64,000 bases of DNA from Nocardioides iriomotensis (GCF_004168035.1 NZ_SDPU01000020.1:186001-250000), one strand, 5' to 3'; positions 36,192 to 48,054 are shown, counted from the first letter of the stretch. A program made the numbers and translations. Notes: generated from the letters alone by a model not told the origin.

Positions 36192-36905
36192 ATGGTGAAC
36201 AGCGAATCAGCAGGGCGCGGCAGGATCCTCGTCGTCGACGACGACGCGGCGCTCGCCGAGATGCTCACCATCGTGCTGCGCAACGAGGGCTTCGACTCGC
36301 GGGTCAGCGCGTCGGGTGAGCGTGCGCTCGCCGACTTCCGCGACTACAAGCCCGACGTGGTGCTCCTCGACCTGATGCTGCCCGGCAAGGACGGCATCGA
36401 CGTGTGCAAGGAGATCCGCGCCGAGTCCGGCGTGCCGATCGTCATGCTCACCGCCAAGAGCGACACCGTCGACGTGGTCGTCGGCCTCGAGTCCGGGGCC
36501 GACGACTACGTCGTCAAGCCGTTCAAGCCCAAGGAGCTCGTCGCGCGGATCCGCGCCCGGGTCCGTCGGTACGACGACCCGAGCCCGGAGGCGCTGACGA
36601 TCGGCGACCTCGCCATCGACGTCGCCGGGCACAACGTCACCCGCGACGGGCAGGCCATCGGACTCACGCCGCTGGAGTTCGACCTGCTCGTCTGCCTCGC
36701 GCGCAAGCCGTGGCAGGTGTTCACCCGCGAGGTGCTGCTCGAGCAGGTGTGGGGCTACCGGCACGCCGCCGACACCCGCCTGGTGAACGTCCACGTACAG
36801 CGTCTGCGCTCCAAGGTGGAGCACGACCCGGAGAACCCCGAGATCGTCGTGACCGTCCGCGGCGTCGGCTACAAGGCCGGGACTCCCGCCACCGAACGCG
36901 CGTAG
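36192..36905 (+). CDS. mtrA: response regulator MtrA
   Basis: 237 aa from ATG 36192 behind GGGGGAGGAG. The receiver domain (about 10-125) has acidic pocket DDD16-18, phosphoacceptor Asp60 in VVLLDLMLPGKDG and switch Lys in DYVVKPFKPKELVARI. The OmpR-type winged helix ends with ADTRLVNVHVQRLRSKVE and VRGVGYKAG. MtrA is the cell-wall and division response regulator of actinobacteria. Its kinase follows 7 bp later. Confidence 0.97.
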   Translation: MVNSESAGRGRILVVDDDAALAEMLTIVLRNEGFDSRVSASGERALADFRDYKPDVVLLDLMLPGKDGIDVCKEIRAESGVPIVMLTAKSDTVDVVVGLESGADDYVVKPFKPKELVARIRARVRRYDDPSPEALTIGDLAIDVAGHNVTRDGQAIGLTPLEFDLLVCLARKPWQVFTREVLLEQVWGYRHAADTRLVNVHVQRLRSKVEHDPENPEIVVTVRGVGYKAGTPATERA

Positions 36906-36912
36906 CCCACCC

Positions 36913-38598
36913 ATGTTCGACAGGACCACCGGGGACGCCGCCGACCGCTCCGGTCGGCGCTTCTCCCCGCGCGACGCCCTGACGTTCTGGCGACGCTCCA
37001 TCCAGGCCCGCGTCGTGGTCAGCACGCTGCTGCTGTCCGCCGTCGTCGTCGCAATCGTCGGCATGGTGCTGCTGCGCCAGGTGGCCGACGGCCTGGTCGA
37101 CACCAAGACCACCTCGTCGGTCGCGGAGGCCACCCGCAGCGCGATCGACGCTCAGCGGCGGCTCTCCGGCGCGAGCGGCACCGACTTCGACGCCACCACC
37201 CAGCTCGACCAGCTCGCGCGCAGCATCGTCCAGCGCGGCATCGTCCAGGGGTACGACGTCGTCCTCACCGGCCCGATCGCCACCACCGAGGTGTCGGCCG
37301 GCCAGAGCATCCGCAACACGACCGGCGTGCAGCTCGACAGCATCCCCGACGGGCTGCGCCGCGAGGTCGAGTCGCCGGACGCCGACGGTGTCTCCTGGAC
37401 CTACACCGAGATCCAGTACGACCCGCTCGCCGACCGGCCCGACGTCGAAGGCGTCGTCACCGGGTCGCAGCTCGTGCTGCCCGCCGACGGCGGCACCTAC
37501 ACGCTGTACTGCCTCTTCCCGATGACCGAGCAGGCCGGCACGCTCTCGCTCGTCCGCCGCGCGCTCTTCACCGGCGGCTCGCTGCTGCTCGTCCTGGTCG
37601 CCGGCCTGACCTGGCTGGTGACGCGCCAGGTCGTCACGCCGGTGCGGCTCGCGCGCCGCGTCGCCGAGCGGCTCGCCTCGGGACGACTCGAGGAGCGCAT
37701 GCACGTCCGCGGGCAGGACGACATCGCCCGCCTGGGCACGTCGTTCAACCAGATGGCCGCGAGCCTGCAGAAGCAGATCCGCCAGCTCGAGGAGCTCTCG
37801 CGCGTCCAGCGCCGGTTCGTCTCCGACGTCTCCCACGAGCTGCGCACCCCGCTGACCACGGTGCGGATGGCCGGTGACGTGCTGCACGACGCGCGGGACC
37901 GGTTCGACCCCGTGACCGCGCGGTCGGCCGAGCTGCTGCAGAAGGAGCTCGACCGGTTCGAGCTGCTGCTCAGCGACCTGCTGGAGATCAGTCGCTTCGA
38001 CGCCGGCGCCGCCGTCCTCGAGCTCGAGGACGTGAACCTCCTCGACGTCGCCCACCGCGTCGTGGACGCGACCCGTCCGCTCGCCGAGGCGCGTGACACC
38101 ACGGTCGTCGTACGCGCGCCGGAGCGGCCGTGCATCGCCGAGGTCGACCCACGCCGGGTCGAGCGGATCGTCCGCAACCTCGTCACCAACGCCATCGACT
38201 ACGCCGACAGCCGCGACGTCGTCGTCCTCCTCGACAGCGACGACGAGTCGTCCGCGCTGGCCGTCCGCGACTACGGCATCGGGCTGAAGCCGGGCGAGTC
38301 CGCGATGGTGTTCAACCGCTTCTGGCGGGCCGACCCGTCCCGTGCGCGGACGAGCGGCGGCACGGGGCTCGGTCTCTCGATCTCGCTCGAGGACGCCCAC
38401 CTGCACGGCGGCTGGCTGCAGGCCTGGGGCGAGCCCGGCCGAGGCTCGCAGTTCCGGCTCACGCTTCCGCGGCGCGCCGGCGACCCGTTGCGCCACAGCC
38501 CGCTGCCGCTCGTGCCCGCCGACGCGGCGTCCCGGACGGTCGAGCGGGTCGGCCGCGACTACGCCCGGGTGGACCGACGACGGGCGAGGCAGCCATGA
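36913..38598 (+). CDS. mtrB: sensor histidine kinase MtrB
   Basis: 561 aa from ATG 36913. Membrane spans near 30-55 and 217-238 flank an extracytoplasmic domain of about 160 residues. A HAMP region follows, then the H-box VSDVSHELRTPLTT with His308 and the ATP-binding boxes (NLVTNAIDYAD, AVRDYGIGL, SGGTGLGLSIS). MtrB phosphorylates MtrA and, in mycobacteria, localises at the septum. The stop overlaps lpqB as ATGA, so lipoprotein and kinase are made together. Confidence 0.97.
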   Translation: MFDRTTGDAADRSGRRFSPRDALTFWRRSIQARVVVSTLLLSAVVVAIVGMVLLRQVADGLVDTKTTSSVAEATRSAIDAQRRLSGASGTDFDATTQLDQLARSIVQRGIVQGYDVVLTGPIATTEVSAGQSIRNTTGVQLDSIPDGLRREVESPDADGVSWTYTEIQYDPLADRPDVEGVVTGSQLVLPADGGTYTLYCLFPMTEQAGTLSLVRRALFTGGSLLLVLVAGLTWLVTRQVVTPVRLARRVAERLASGRLEERMHVRGQDDIARLGTSFNQMAASLQKQIRQLEELSRVQRRFVSDVSHELRTPLTTVRMAGDVLHDARDRFDPVTARSAELLQKELDRFELLLSDLLEISRFDAGAAVLELEDVNLLDVAHRVVDATRPLAEARDTTVVVRAPERPCIAEVDPRRVERIVRNLVTNAIDYADSRDVVVLLDSDDESSALAVRDYGIGLKPGESAMVFNRFWRADPSRARTSGGTGLGLSISLEDAHLHGGWLQAWGEPGRGSQFRLTLPRRAGDPLRHSPLPLVPADAASRTVERVGRDYARVDRRRARQP

Positions 38599-40367
38599 GC
38601 ACCGCCGTCCGGCGGCTCCGCCCGCTCCTCGCCGCGCTCGCCCTGCTGCTGCTCGCCAGCGGCTGCGTCGGGCTGCCCTCGACCGGGGCGGTGCGCACCG
38701 AGCCGTTGCGCGAGCAGCTCTCCGACGACACGCCCGTCGACTTCACACCCGGTGGGCCCAAGCCGGGTGCGGAACCCGTCGAGATCGTGCGCGGCTTCCT
38801 CGACGCCATGCGCGCGACACCGCTCAACACCTCCGTCGCCCGCCAGTACCTCACCTCCGAGAGCAGCGCCTCGTGGCTGCCCGAGGAGGGAACGGTCGTC
38901 TACGACGCGCAGGCGATGATCCTGCGCTCGGGCAACGACGTGCGGCTCTCCCTGACCGACACCGTCCGCCTGGACGGCCGGGGAGCGTGGCTCGGTCAGT
39001 CCGGCGACAAGACCTACGACTTCGACCTCGAGCGCGAGGGCGGCCAGTGGCGGATCGACGCGCCGCCCGACCGGCTCGTCATCCCGACCGCGCACTTCGA
39101 GACCCGCTTCCAGCAGTACTTCCTGTACTTCTTCGACAAGACCTCCGAGGTGCTGATCCCCGAACCGGTCTACGTGCCGACCGGGGCGCAGGCCACGACG
39201 TTCCTCGCGAACGGTCTGCTCGCAGGCCCCGGCCAGGACATGCTGGGCGTCGAGCGCACCTACCTCCCGGCTCGCACCCGCCTCGACGACATCGCCGTCG
39301 TGGTCAACGACGGTGTCGCCGACGTCCCCCTCACCGACGACGTCCTCGACCTCGAGCCAGAGGAGCTCGCCAAGGCGTTCGCCCAGCTGTCGTGGACCCT
39401 GCGGCAGGTCACCGGCGTGCAGCGGATGCGGGTCAGCGTCGACGGCAGCCCGCTGGACCTGCCCGGCCACGGCACCGAGGTCCAGGTGAACGCGTGGAGC
39501 GAGTACGACCCCGCCGTGTCCTGGGCCTCCTCCTCCCTGTTCGGGCTGCGCGACGGCCGCGTGGTGACGCTGATCGGGGGCCAGGAGCGCCGCGTCTCCG
39601 GCGTCTTCGGCTCCGTCGACCTCGGGCTGCAACGGATCGGCGTCGACCTCGCGGGCGAGGAGATCGCGGGGACGACGAACGACGGCCGGGTGCTGGTGGC
39701 GCCGCGGTCCCGGCTGCCCGGCACCTCGCCCGACACCGAGGACGCCACGACCGTGCTCGAGGGCGGCACCGACCTCCTGGCACCCGCCTGGGACCTGCAC
39801 GGCATCCTCTGGCTCGTCGACCGCACCCGGTCCGGCGCCCGGGTGCTGCTCGTGCGGGACGGCGAAACCCGGACGCTCGACGTGCCCGGACTGTCGGGGG
39901 AGCGGGTCCGCTCGTTCATCCTGTCCCGCGACGGCAGCCGGCTCGTCGCCGTCGTGTCGCGCGACGGCACGCAGGAGCTGGTCGTGACCCGCATCGAGCG
40001 CGACGACGTGGGCCGCGTCCGCGGCACCACGCCCGTCGTACCGCTGCGCGTGCCCGAGGTCGACGGGGCTCGCATCCGTGACGTCGCCTGGCGCACGCCC
40101 GGCACCGTCGCCGTGCTGACCACGCCGAGCCGGGGTACCTCGCAGGTCCTGCTGGCGAAGGTCGACGGCTCCTCGACGGCGAGCGAGGCCACCAGCGACG
40201 CCGAGGTGTTCCACGACCGGACCTCCGAGCTCGTGACGTCCCTGGTCAGCGGAGCGCCGTTCCTGCTGGGCACACCCGCGGGTGATCTGTTCGCGCTCGC
40301 CTCCAACGGTCGCTGGACCAGCTCCGGCATCCGGGCGGGCTTGCAGTCGCCGACGTTCGTCGGCTGA
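38595..40367 (+). CDS. lpqB: lipoprotein LpqB, MtrAB accessory protein
   Basis: 590 aa from ATG 38595 (ATGA overlap). The signal peptide ends in the lipobox LLASGC with Cys24. A GerMN (sporulation/germination) domain lies at about 190-310 and a beta-propeller-like C-terminus follows (SFILSRDGSRLVAVVSRDG, VDGARIRDVAWRTPG). LpqB binds the MtrB sensor domain and modulates MtrA phosphorylation in mycobacteria. Confidence 0.95.
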   Translation: MSTAVRRLRPLLAALALLLLASGCVGLPSTGAVRTEPLREQLSDDTPVDFTPGGPKPGAEPVEIVRGFLDAMRATPLNTSVARQYLTSESSASWLPEEGTVVYDAQAMILRSGNDVRLSLTDTVRLDGRGAWLGQSGDKTYDFDLEREGGQWRIDAPPDRLVIPTAHFETRFQQYFLYFFDKTSEVLIPEPVYVPTGAQATTFLANGLLAGPGQDMLGVERTYLPARTRLDDIAVVVNDGVADVPLTDDVLDLEPEELAKAFAQLSWTLRQVTGVQRMRVSVDGSPLDLPGHGTEVQVNAWSEYDPAVSWASSSLFGLRDGRVVTLIGGQERRVSGVFGSVDLGLQRIGVDLAGEEIAGTTNDGRVLVAPRSRLPGTSPDTEDATTVLEGGTDLLAPAWDLHGILWLVDRTRSGARVLLVRDGETRTLDVPGLSGERVRSFILSRDGSRLVAVVSRDGTQELVVTRIERDDVGRVRGTTPVVPLRVPEVDGARIRDVAWRTPGTVAVLTTPSRGTSQVLLAKVDGSSTASEATSDAEVFHDRTSELVTSLVSGAPFLLGTPAGDLFALASNGRWTSSGIRAGLQSPTFVG

Positions 40368-40463
40368 CCCGCTGCCGTCCACAGCCTCCGGGCACGACCG
40401 GTCGTCCACAGAGCCTCCTCCTCCGGCCGGCACCTGTCGACCCGGCGCGGGAGCCTCGGACGC

Positions 40464-41198
40464 ATGTACGACGCCCTGGTCGACCTGCTGCTCGGCAGCC
40501 GCTGCGCCGTCTGCGGGCGCGGCGGGCGGCCGCTGTGCCGGGCCTGCCGCGACGACCTGCCCCGCGAGCCGCACGTCGCCTGGCCCGACCCGACGCCGCA
40601 CGGGCTGGTGCTGCCCGTCGCCGCCGCCCGCTACGAGGCAGCGGTCACGGCGCTCGTGCTCGCTCACAAGGAGCAGCAGGTGCTCGCCCTCGCGACGCCG
40701 CTCGCCGGGCTGCTGGCCGACGCGGTCCGGGAGCTGCTGGTCCTGGCCGACCCGGCCCGCGACCCGCCGTCACCGCCGCACTCGCTCGTCGCCCTCGTCC
40801 CCGTGCCCTCGCGTCCGTCGGTGGTCCGCGCCCGCGGCCACGACCCGCTGCTGCGGGTGAGCCGGCGCGCCGCCGTGGTGCTGCGCCGCGGCGGTCGGCC
40901 GGTCGTCGTGCGCCGGCTGCTGCGCCCCCGGGGCCGGGTGCGCGACCAGGCGGGGCTCAGCGCCGGCGAGCGGGCCGCCAACCTCCGTGGCGCGTTCGCG
41001 TGCCCGCGTCGGGCACGCCCGGGCGACCCGTCGCTCGTCGTCGTCGACGACGTGCTGACCACCGGGGCCACCGCCCGGGAGGCGCAGCGCGCCCTCGAGG
41101 AGGCCGGTCACGACGTGCTCGGGATCGCCACCGTCGCAGCCACCCGCCGACGGCACCCGTCCCGGTCCACGGGGTCCGGTCCGGACCAGGTTCCTTGA
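40464..41198 (+). CDS. comF: ComF family phosphoribosyltransferase-like protein
   Basis: 244 aa from ATG 40464; a GGGAG site lies about 10 nt upstream. The N-terminal zinc-binding cysteines are in LLGSRCAVCGRGGRPLCRACRDDL. The PRTase core has VALVPVPSRPSVVRARGHDPL and the PRPP loop VVVDDVLTTGATAREAQRAL. ComF proteins help DNA transformation or DNA transactions in some bacteria; here the role is unproven. The gap of 96 bp before it contains two GTCCACAG-type repeats but no gene. Confidence 0.9.
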   Translation: MYDALVDLLLGSRCAVCGRGGRPLCRACRDDLPREPHVAWPDPTPHGLVLPVAAARYEAAVTALVLAHKEQQVLALATPLAGLLADAVRELLVLADPARDPPSPPHSLVALVPVPSRPSVVRARGHDPLLRVSRRAAVVLRRGGRPVVVRRLLRPRGRVRDQAGLSAGERAANLRGAFACPRRARPGDPSLVVVDDVLTTGATAREAQRALEEAGHDVLGIATVAATRRRHPSRSTGSGPDQVP

Positions 41199-41233
41199 CC
41201 GCCCCCGACCTACCGCTTTCACCGGACGGTCGG

Positions 41234-41239
41234 TAGCGT
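41234..41239 (+). promoter_or_regulatory. -10 element TAGCGT of the comF-hpf intergenic RNA
   Basis: The predicted start is 41245-41246, directly at the 5' strand of the RNA's closing helix. CTACCG (41210-41215) and CGGTAG (41231-41236) form an inverted repeat whose right arm overlaps this box. Confidence 0.5.
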
Positions 41240-41245
41240 CTGTGC

Positions 41246-41566
41246 ATGGAGTCCGTCCGGGTCCGTGGTTGCGCCGGCGGACCGGTGAGCACTCGCCCAC
41301 CGGAGAGCCACCGGCTAGCCGATGCCAGTCGCAGGCGAAACGGTCCACGTAAGGCGCGTCCGGACGTTCTCGGCAGCCGGTCGTCATCGACCGGTCGCCG
41401 CGAGTCCTCCGGCCGTCGATCACGGTGCGGCTTAGAGGTAAGTCCTGCCCTCCTCCTGACGTCAGACACGTCGGGGTCGGAGGAGAAGGCCAGTAGTGGC
41501 AGCGAGCTGCGAGAGCCTCAGCAGGCGGTTGTGGGGTCGAAGACCAGGTCGGCCGGACGGACTCCT
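41246..41566 (+). ncRNA. candidate raiA-type structured noncoding RNA
   Basis: The 535-bp comF-hpf gap has no credible gene. GGAGTCCGTCCGG (41248-41260) is an exact complement of CCGGACGGACTCC (41553-41565), a 13-bp helix that closes a domain of about 320 nt starting at the predicted transcription start. Inside are CCGGTG/CACCGG (41282-41287 with 41298-41303) and CCGGTCG-TCAT-CGACCGG (41377-41394). The raiA motif is a known large RNA found upstream of hpf/raiA and near comF genes in Firmicutes and Actinobacteria, so the location fits. I could not check the motif's conserved core, and known examples are shorter. Confidence 0.55.
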
Positions 41567-41733
41567 CCTGTCCTCCTCGTCGTTCCCGTGGCGCAGACGC
41601 GTCCCGGGCGCGTTCGCGTACCCGCCTCGGGCACCGGGGCGGCGCGACCGGGGCATCGCGAGCGCGGTGCGGTGACCGGCCGGGGCCGGGGAGGACCCAC
41701 CACGACCATGTCGTCTAGCACCGGAGGTATGAA

Positions 41734-42357
41734 GTGGACATCGTGCTCAAGAGCCGCCACCTGGAGCTCACCGATCGTTTCCGCGATCTGGTGGAGGAGA
41801 AGCTGGCCAGGCTGGAGAAGCACGACCATCGCGTGATCCGCGTCGAGGTCGAGGTCGACAAGGAGCGCAACCCGCGCCAGCAGGACCGGGCGATCCGGCT
41901 CCAGCTGACGGCGTTCTCCAAGGGCCCGGTCGTCCGGGCGGAGGCCTCCGCCGAGGACAAGGTCGCGGCGCTCGACCAGGCCGTGGACAAGATGGCGAGC
42001 CAGATGCGCCGTGCGGCCGACCGCCGCCGCGTGCACCGCGGCCGGCACACCCCCACGTCCGTCGCGCAGGCGCTCAAGGGGATCGAGCCGGAGCCCAACG
42101 GCAGCGTGACCACGTCCACGGGCGAGGAGGAGCGCGAGCGCCACGTCGGGCCGATCACCGTGCTCGGCGACGGGCCGCTCGTGGTCCGCGAGAAGACCCA
42201 TGCGGCCGAGCCGATGACTCTCGACCAGGCCCTCTACGAGATGGAGCTGGTGGGTCACGACTTCTTCCTGTTCGTCGACAAGGAGACCGACCGGCCGTCC
42301 GTCGTGTACCGCCGCCGGGGCTACGACTACGGCGTGATCTGCCTCGACGTCCGCTGA
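41734..42357 (+). CDS. hpf: long-form ribosome hibernation promoting factor
   Basis: 207 aa from GTG 41734 with GGAGG 6 nt upstream. The N-terminal HPF/YfiA domain is VDIVLKSRHLELTDRFRDLV and VDKMASQMRRAADRRRVHRG; a linker follows, then the C-terminal dimerisation domain with EPMTLDQALYEMELVGHDFF and VVYRRRGYDYGVICLDV. Long HPF joins 70S ribosomes into inactive 100S dimers in stationary phase. It may be cotranscribed with the upstream RNA, since no terminator is obvious between them. Confidence 0.95.
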   Translation: MDIVLKSRHLELTDRFRDLVEEKLARLEKHDHRVIRVEVEVDKERNPRQQDRAIRLQLTAFSKGPVVRAEASAEDKVAALDQAVDKMASQMRRAADRRRVHRGRHTPTSVAQALKGIEPEPNGSVTTSTGEEERERHVGPITVLGDGPLVVREKTHAAEPMTLDQALYEMELVGHDFFLFVDKETDRPSVVYRRRGYDYGVICLDVR

Positions 42358-42396
42358 GCGGGACAGCCGACGCCTGGGCGGGTCACCGTCCCTGGC

Positions 42397-42421
42397 TCGG
42401 TCGGGGAGCCCCGCCGACCGA
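42397..42421 (+). terminator. hairpin after hpf
   Basis: TCGGTCGG and CCGACCGA form a perfect 8-bp stem with a 9-nt loop, 39 bp past the stop, with no T-run. Confidence 0.5.
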
Positions 42422-42474
42422 AGGGTCGAGAGGCGTCCTACGCAATAACCACCCACCGGATGGGTCGTGCGTGC

Positions 42475-42480
42475 CATGAT
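42475..42480 (+). promoter_or_regulatory. -10-like CATGAT, leaderless (response regulator)
   Basis: It ends 6 nt before the GTG at 42487 and decides that start over the ATG at 42460, which lies upstream of the hexamer. Confidence 0.5.
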
Positions 42481-42486
42481 GCTCGC

Positions 42487-43176
42487 GTGGCTGGACCAGA
42501 AGTGCGGGCGAAGCAGGGCGGAGAGCCGATCCGCGTGGCCGTCGTCGACGACCAGGAGCTCTTCCGTCGCGGCTTGACCATGCTTCTCGGGGTCGAGGAC
42601 GACATCGAGGTGGTCGGGGAGGCCGGTGACGGTGTCGCCGCCACCGAGCTCGCCGCCTCCGCCGTTCCCGACGTGATCCTGATGGACGTGCGGATGCCCA
42701 AGCGCTCGGGTATCGAGGCGTGCGTCGCGATCAAGGACGTCGCGCCGACTGCGCGCATCATCATGCTCACGGTCTCCGACGAGGAGGCCGACCTGTACGA
42801 CGCCGTCAAGAACGGCGCCTCGGGCTACCTGCTCAAGGACTCCTCGATCGACGAGGTCGCGCAGGCGATCCGCGTGGTGGCCGACGGCCAGTCGTTGATC
42901 AGCCCGTCGATGGCGATCAAGCTGCTCGACGAGTTCAAGCAGATGTCGCGCACCGACCGGCAGCAGGTGCCGAGCCCGCGCCTGACCGACCGTGAGCTCG
43001 AGGTGCTCAAGCTCGTCGCGCAGGGGCTGAACAACCGCGAGATCGCCAAGAGGCTGTTCATCAGCGAGAACACCGTCAAGAACCACGTCCGCAACATCCT
43101 CGAGAAGCTCCAGCTGCACTCGCGCATGGAGGCCGTGATGTACGCGGTCCGCGAGAAGCTCCTGGACATCCCGTAG
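42487..43176 (+). CDS. NarL/LuxR-family response regulator
   Basis: 229 aa from GTG 42487, leaderless. The receiver domain has VAVVDDQELFRRGL, phosphoacceptor Asp67 in VILMDVRMPKRSG and switch Lys in SGYLLKDSSIDEV. The C-terminal LuxR-type helix-turn-helix is LTDRELEVLKLVAQGLNNRE and RLFISENTVKNHVRNIL. No sensor kinase is adjacent, so it is an orphan here. The target genes are unknown. Confidence 0.93.
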   Translation: MAGPEVRAKQGGEPIRVAVVDDQELFRRGLTMLLGVEDDIEVVGEAGDGVAATELAASAVPDVILMDVRMPKRSGIEACVAIKDVAPTARIIMLTVSDEEADLYDAVKNGASGYLLKDSSIDEVAQAIRVVADGQSLISPSMAIKLLDEFKQMSRTDRQQVPSPRLTDRELEVLKLVAQGLNNREIAKRLFISENTVKNHVRNILEKLQLHSRMEAVMYAVREKLLDIP

Positions 43177-43220
43177 GACGCGCGCACCGGACTGTCGGTG
43201 CTGCCGGACATGATGACCCG

Positions 43221-44435
43221 GTGACCTCGGTACCGACGCTCTCCCGCGCACAGGCGCGACGGATCGCGCTCGTCGCGCAGGGCTTCCGCGACCCGCGGCA
43301 CGCCAAGGCCACGATGCGCACCTTCGACCGCACGCTGCGCCGCACCGGCGTGCTGCAGATCGACTCCGTCAACGTGCTCCAGCGGGCGCACTACATGCCG
43401 CTGTTCTCGCGGATGGGGCCCTACGACGTCGACCTGCTGCGCCGGGCGTCGGAGCGGAGCCCCCGCCGGCTCGTGGAGTACTGGGCCCACGTCGCCGCCT
43501 TCATGCCGGTCGACCTCTGGCCGCACATGCGGCACCGAATGCGGTCCTACGAGGAGCGCGGCCACGAGTGGGTCGCGATCCGGCACAACCCCGAGCTGGT
43601 CGACTCCCTGATCGCCGAGGTGACCGAGCGCGGCGCCTCGACACCGCGCGACCTCGACGACGGCCTCCCGCGCAAGAAGGTGCACTGGGGCTGGAACTGG
43701 TCGGACACCAAGAAGGTGCTGGAGTACCTCTTCGCCTCCGGCCGGCTCGCGGTCGCCGGTCGCAACCAGCACTTCGAGCGGCTCTACGACCTCCCGGAGC
43801 GGGTGATCCCGCGCGAGCACCTCGAGACGCCCGAGCCCACCGTGCTGGAGGCCTCGATGGAGCTGCTGCGCCGCGCGGCCGTGTCGCACGGCGTCGGCAC
43901 GGAGTTCGACCTGCGCGACTACTACCGGATGCGCCCCGAGCTCACCACGCCCGCGCTGGAGGCACTGGTCGAGGCAGGGGAGCTCCTCCCGGTCCAGGTC
44001 GAGGGCCGGGCGCACACGTCGTACCTCGACAAGGACGCCGCGCTCCCGCGCCGGGTGCACGCCCGGGCGCTGCTGAGCCCGTTCGACCCGCTCGTGTGGG
44101 AGCGCGCCCGCACCGAGCACCTCTTCGACTTCCACTACCGGATCGAGATCTACACCCCGGCCCACAAGCGGGTGCACGGCTACTACGTCCTCCCGTTCCT
44201 GCTCGGCGAGCGCATCGCCGCCCGCGTCGACCTCAAGGCCGACCGCAAGGAGGGCGTGGTGCGGGTGCACGGGGCGTACGCCGAGCCCGGCGCACCCGAC
44301 GAGACCGCCGACGAGCTCGCGGCCGAGCTGTTCGACCTGGCCGGCTGGCTCGGACTCGACGGCGTCGCGGTCGAGCCGCGCGGCGACCTCGCCGACGCGC
44401 TCACGCTGTCCGTCAAGGCGCTCGACGGGGGCTGA
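43221..44435 (+). CDS. YcaQ-like winged helix DNA glycosylase family (DUF1006)
   Basis: 404 aa from GTG 43221; CATGAT ends 6 nt upstream. The N-terminal LSRAQARRIALVAQGF and LQIDSVNVLQRAHYMPLFSR, central YWAHVAAFMPVDLWP and C-terminal YYVLPFLLGERIAARVDLKA match the family of AlkX/YcaQ, which unhooks DNA interstrand crosslinks. The catalytic QxQ motif of proven enzymes is not confirmed by eye, so DNA repair is a family-level prediction. Confidence 0.85.
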   Translation: MTSVPTLSRAQARRIALVAQGFRDPRHAKATMRTFDRTLRRTGVLQIDSVNVLQRAHYMPLFSRMGPYDVDLLRRASERSPRRLVEYWAHVAAFMPVDLWPHMRHRMRSYEERGHEWVAIRHNPELVDSLIAEVTERGASTPRDLDDGLPRKKVHWGWNWSDTKKVLEYLFASGRLAVAGRNQHFERLYDLPERVIPREHLETPEPTVLEASMELLRRAAVSHGVGTEFDLRDYYRMRPELTTPALEALVEAGELLPVQVEGRAHTSYLDKDAALPRRVHARALLSPFDPLVWERARTEHLFDFHYRIEIYTPAHKRVHGYYVLPFLLGERIAARVDLKADRKEGVVRVHGAYAEPGAPDETADELAAELFDLAGWLGLDGVAVEPRGDLADALTLSVKALDGG

Positions 44436-44438
44436 GCC

Positions 44439-45050
44439 GTGGGTCAGCTGCTCGCGTCGCTTCTCGCCGCCGTGCTGCTCGGGGTGCCCCTCGCGCCACC
44501 GGCGCCGGTTCCTGCGGAGACGTCGGCCGGTGCGGCGCGGGTCGACCGCGCGTTCCCGGTCGCGCCCGGCGTCCGGGCCGACTACGGCGCGAGCCACCAC
44601 GACTACCCGGCCACCGACGTCTTCGCGCGATGCGGCGCCCGCGCCCGCAGCCCGGTCGACGGGGTCGTCCTCGAGGTCAGCCGGGTCGACAGGTGGGACC
44701 CGGCGACCGACCGCGGCTGGCAGCGCGGCGGCCGGTTCGTTTCGATCCGGGGCGACGACGGCGTCCGCTACTACCTGAGCCACTTCGCGGGCGTCCGGCC
44801 CGACGTGCGGCCCGGCGACCGGGTCCGGGCCGGCCGGCACGTCGCCTGGGTGGGCCACACCGGCAGTGCGCGGGGGACCTCCTGCCACGTCCACGTCGGG
44901 CTGAGCCCGGTCTGCCGCGGATCGGGCCAGTGGCGGATCCGGCGCGGCGTGGTCTCGCCGTACCCCTTCCTGCGGAGCTGGCAGCAGGGCGGGAACCGCT
45001 CGCCCGCCGCGGCCGTTGCCCGGTGGAAGACCCGACACGGCTGCCCCTGA
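44439..45050 (+). CDS. secreted M23-family peptidase
   Basis: 203 aa from GTG 44439, 3 bp after the previous stop. It has a signal peptide (about 1-28). LytM/M23 zinc ligands are visible in ASHHDYPATDVFARCG (HxxxD) and SCHVHVGLSP (HxH near residue 150). Family members cut peptidoglycan cross-bridges or act as wall sensors. The C-terminal 40 residues are basic. There is no LysM or other anchor. Confidence 0.85.
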   Translation: MGQLLASLLAAVLLGVPLAPPAPVPAETSAGAARVDRAFPVAPGVRADYGASHHDYPATDVFARCGARARSPVDGVVLEVSRVDRWDPATDRGWQRGGRFVSIRGDDGVRYYLSHFAGVRPDVRPGDRVRAGRHVAWVGHTGSARGTSCHVHVGLSPVCRGSGQWRIRRGVVSPYPFLRSWQQGGNRSPAAAVARWKTRHGCP

Positions 45051-45062
45051 TCACCCGGTGGG

Positions 45063-45068
45063 TACGAT
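45063..45068 (+). promoter_or_regulatory. -10 element TACGAT of secA
   Basis: It predicts a leader of about 100 nt before the GTG at 45178. The leader contains complementary GGCCCG and CGGGCC near 45077 and 45114. Confidence 0.45.
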
Positions 45069-45177
45069 GGCAGGCGGCCCGGGCTGACCCGCGACCGCGG
45101 ACCTCCAGGGTCTCGGGCCCACCCACGACGCACCACGCACAGCACCACCGACGCAGACGAACAGGGAGTCCACGCTC

Positions 45178-48012
<2,835 letters not shown>

Positions 48013-48041
48013 GCCGCAACACCCGCGTCATCGAGTCCCAC

Positions 48042-48047
48042 TAGGGT
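48042..48047 (+). promoter_or_regulatory. -10 element TAGGGT, leaderless (ATP-grasp gene)
   Basis: It ends 7 nt before GTG 48055, followed directly by ATG 48058. Confidence 0.55.
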
Positions 48048-48054
48048 GACGCGG

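Noticed and set aside
40376-40420. GTCCACAG repeats as DnaA boxes or an origin
   Set aside because: Only two imperfect matches, no AT-rich region and no dnaA/dnaN context.
41246-41836. 196-codon frame in the comF-hpf gap with a leaderless-like start
   Set aside because: Its product is Arg/Ser/Gly rich with no protein-like pattern and it runs into hpf in another frame; the helix-forming sequence fits a noncoding RNA better.
45067-45087. Short upstream frame in the secA leader
   Set aside because: Its ATG overlaps the -10 box itself, so it would not be in the transcript.
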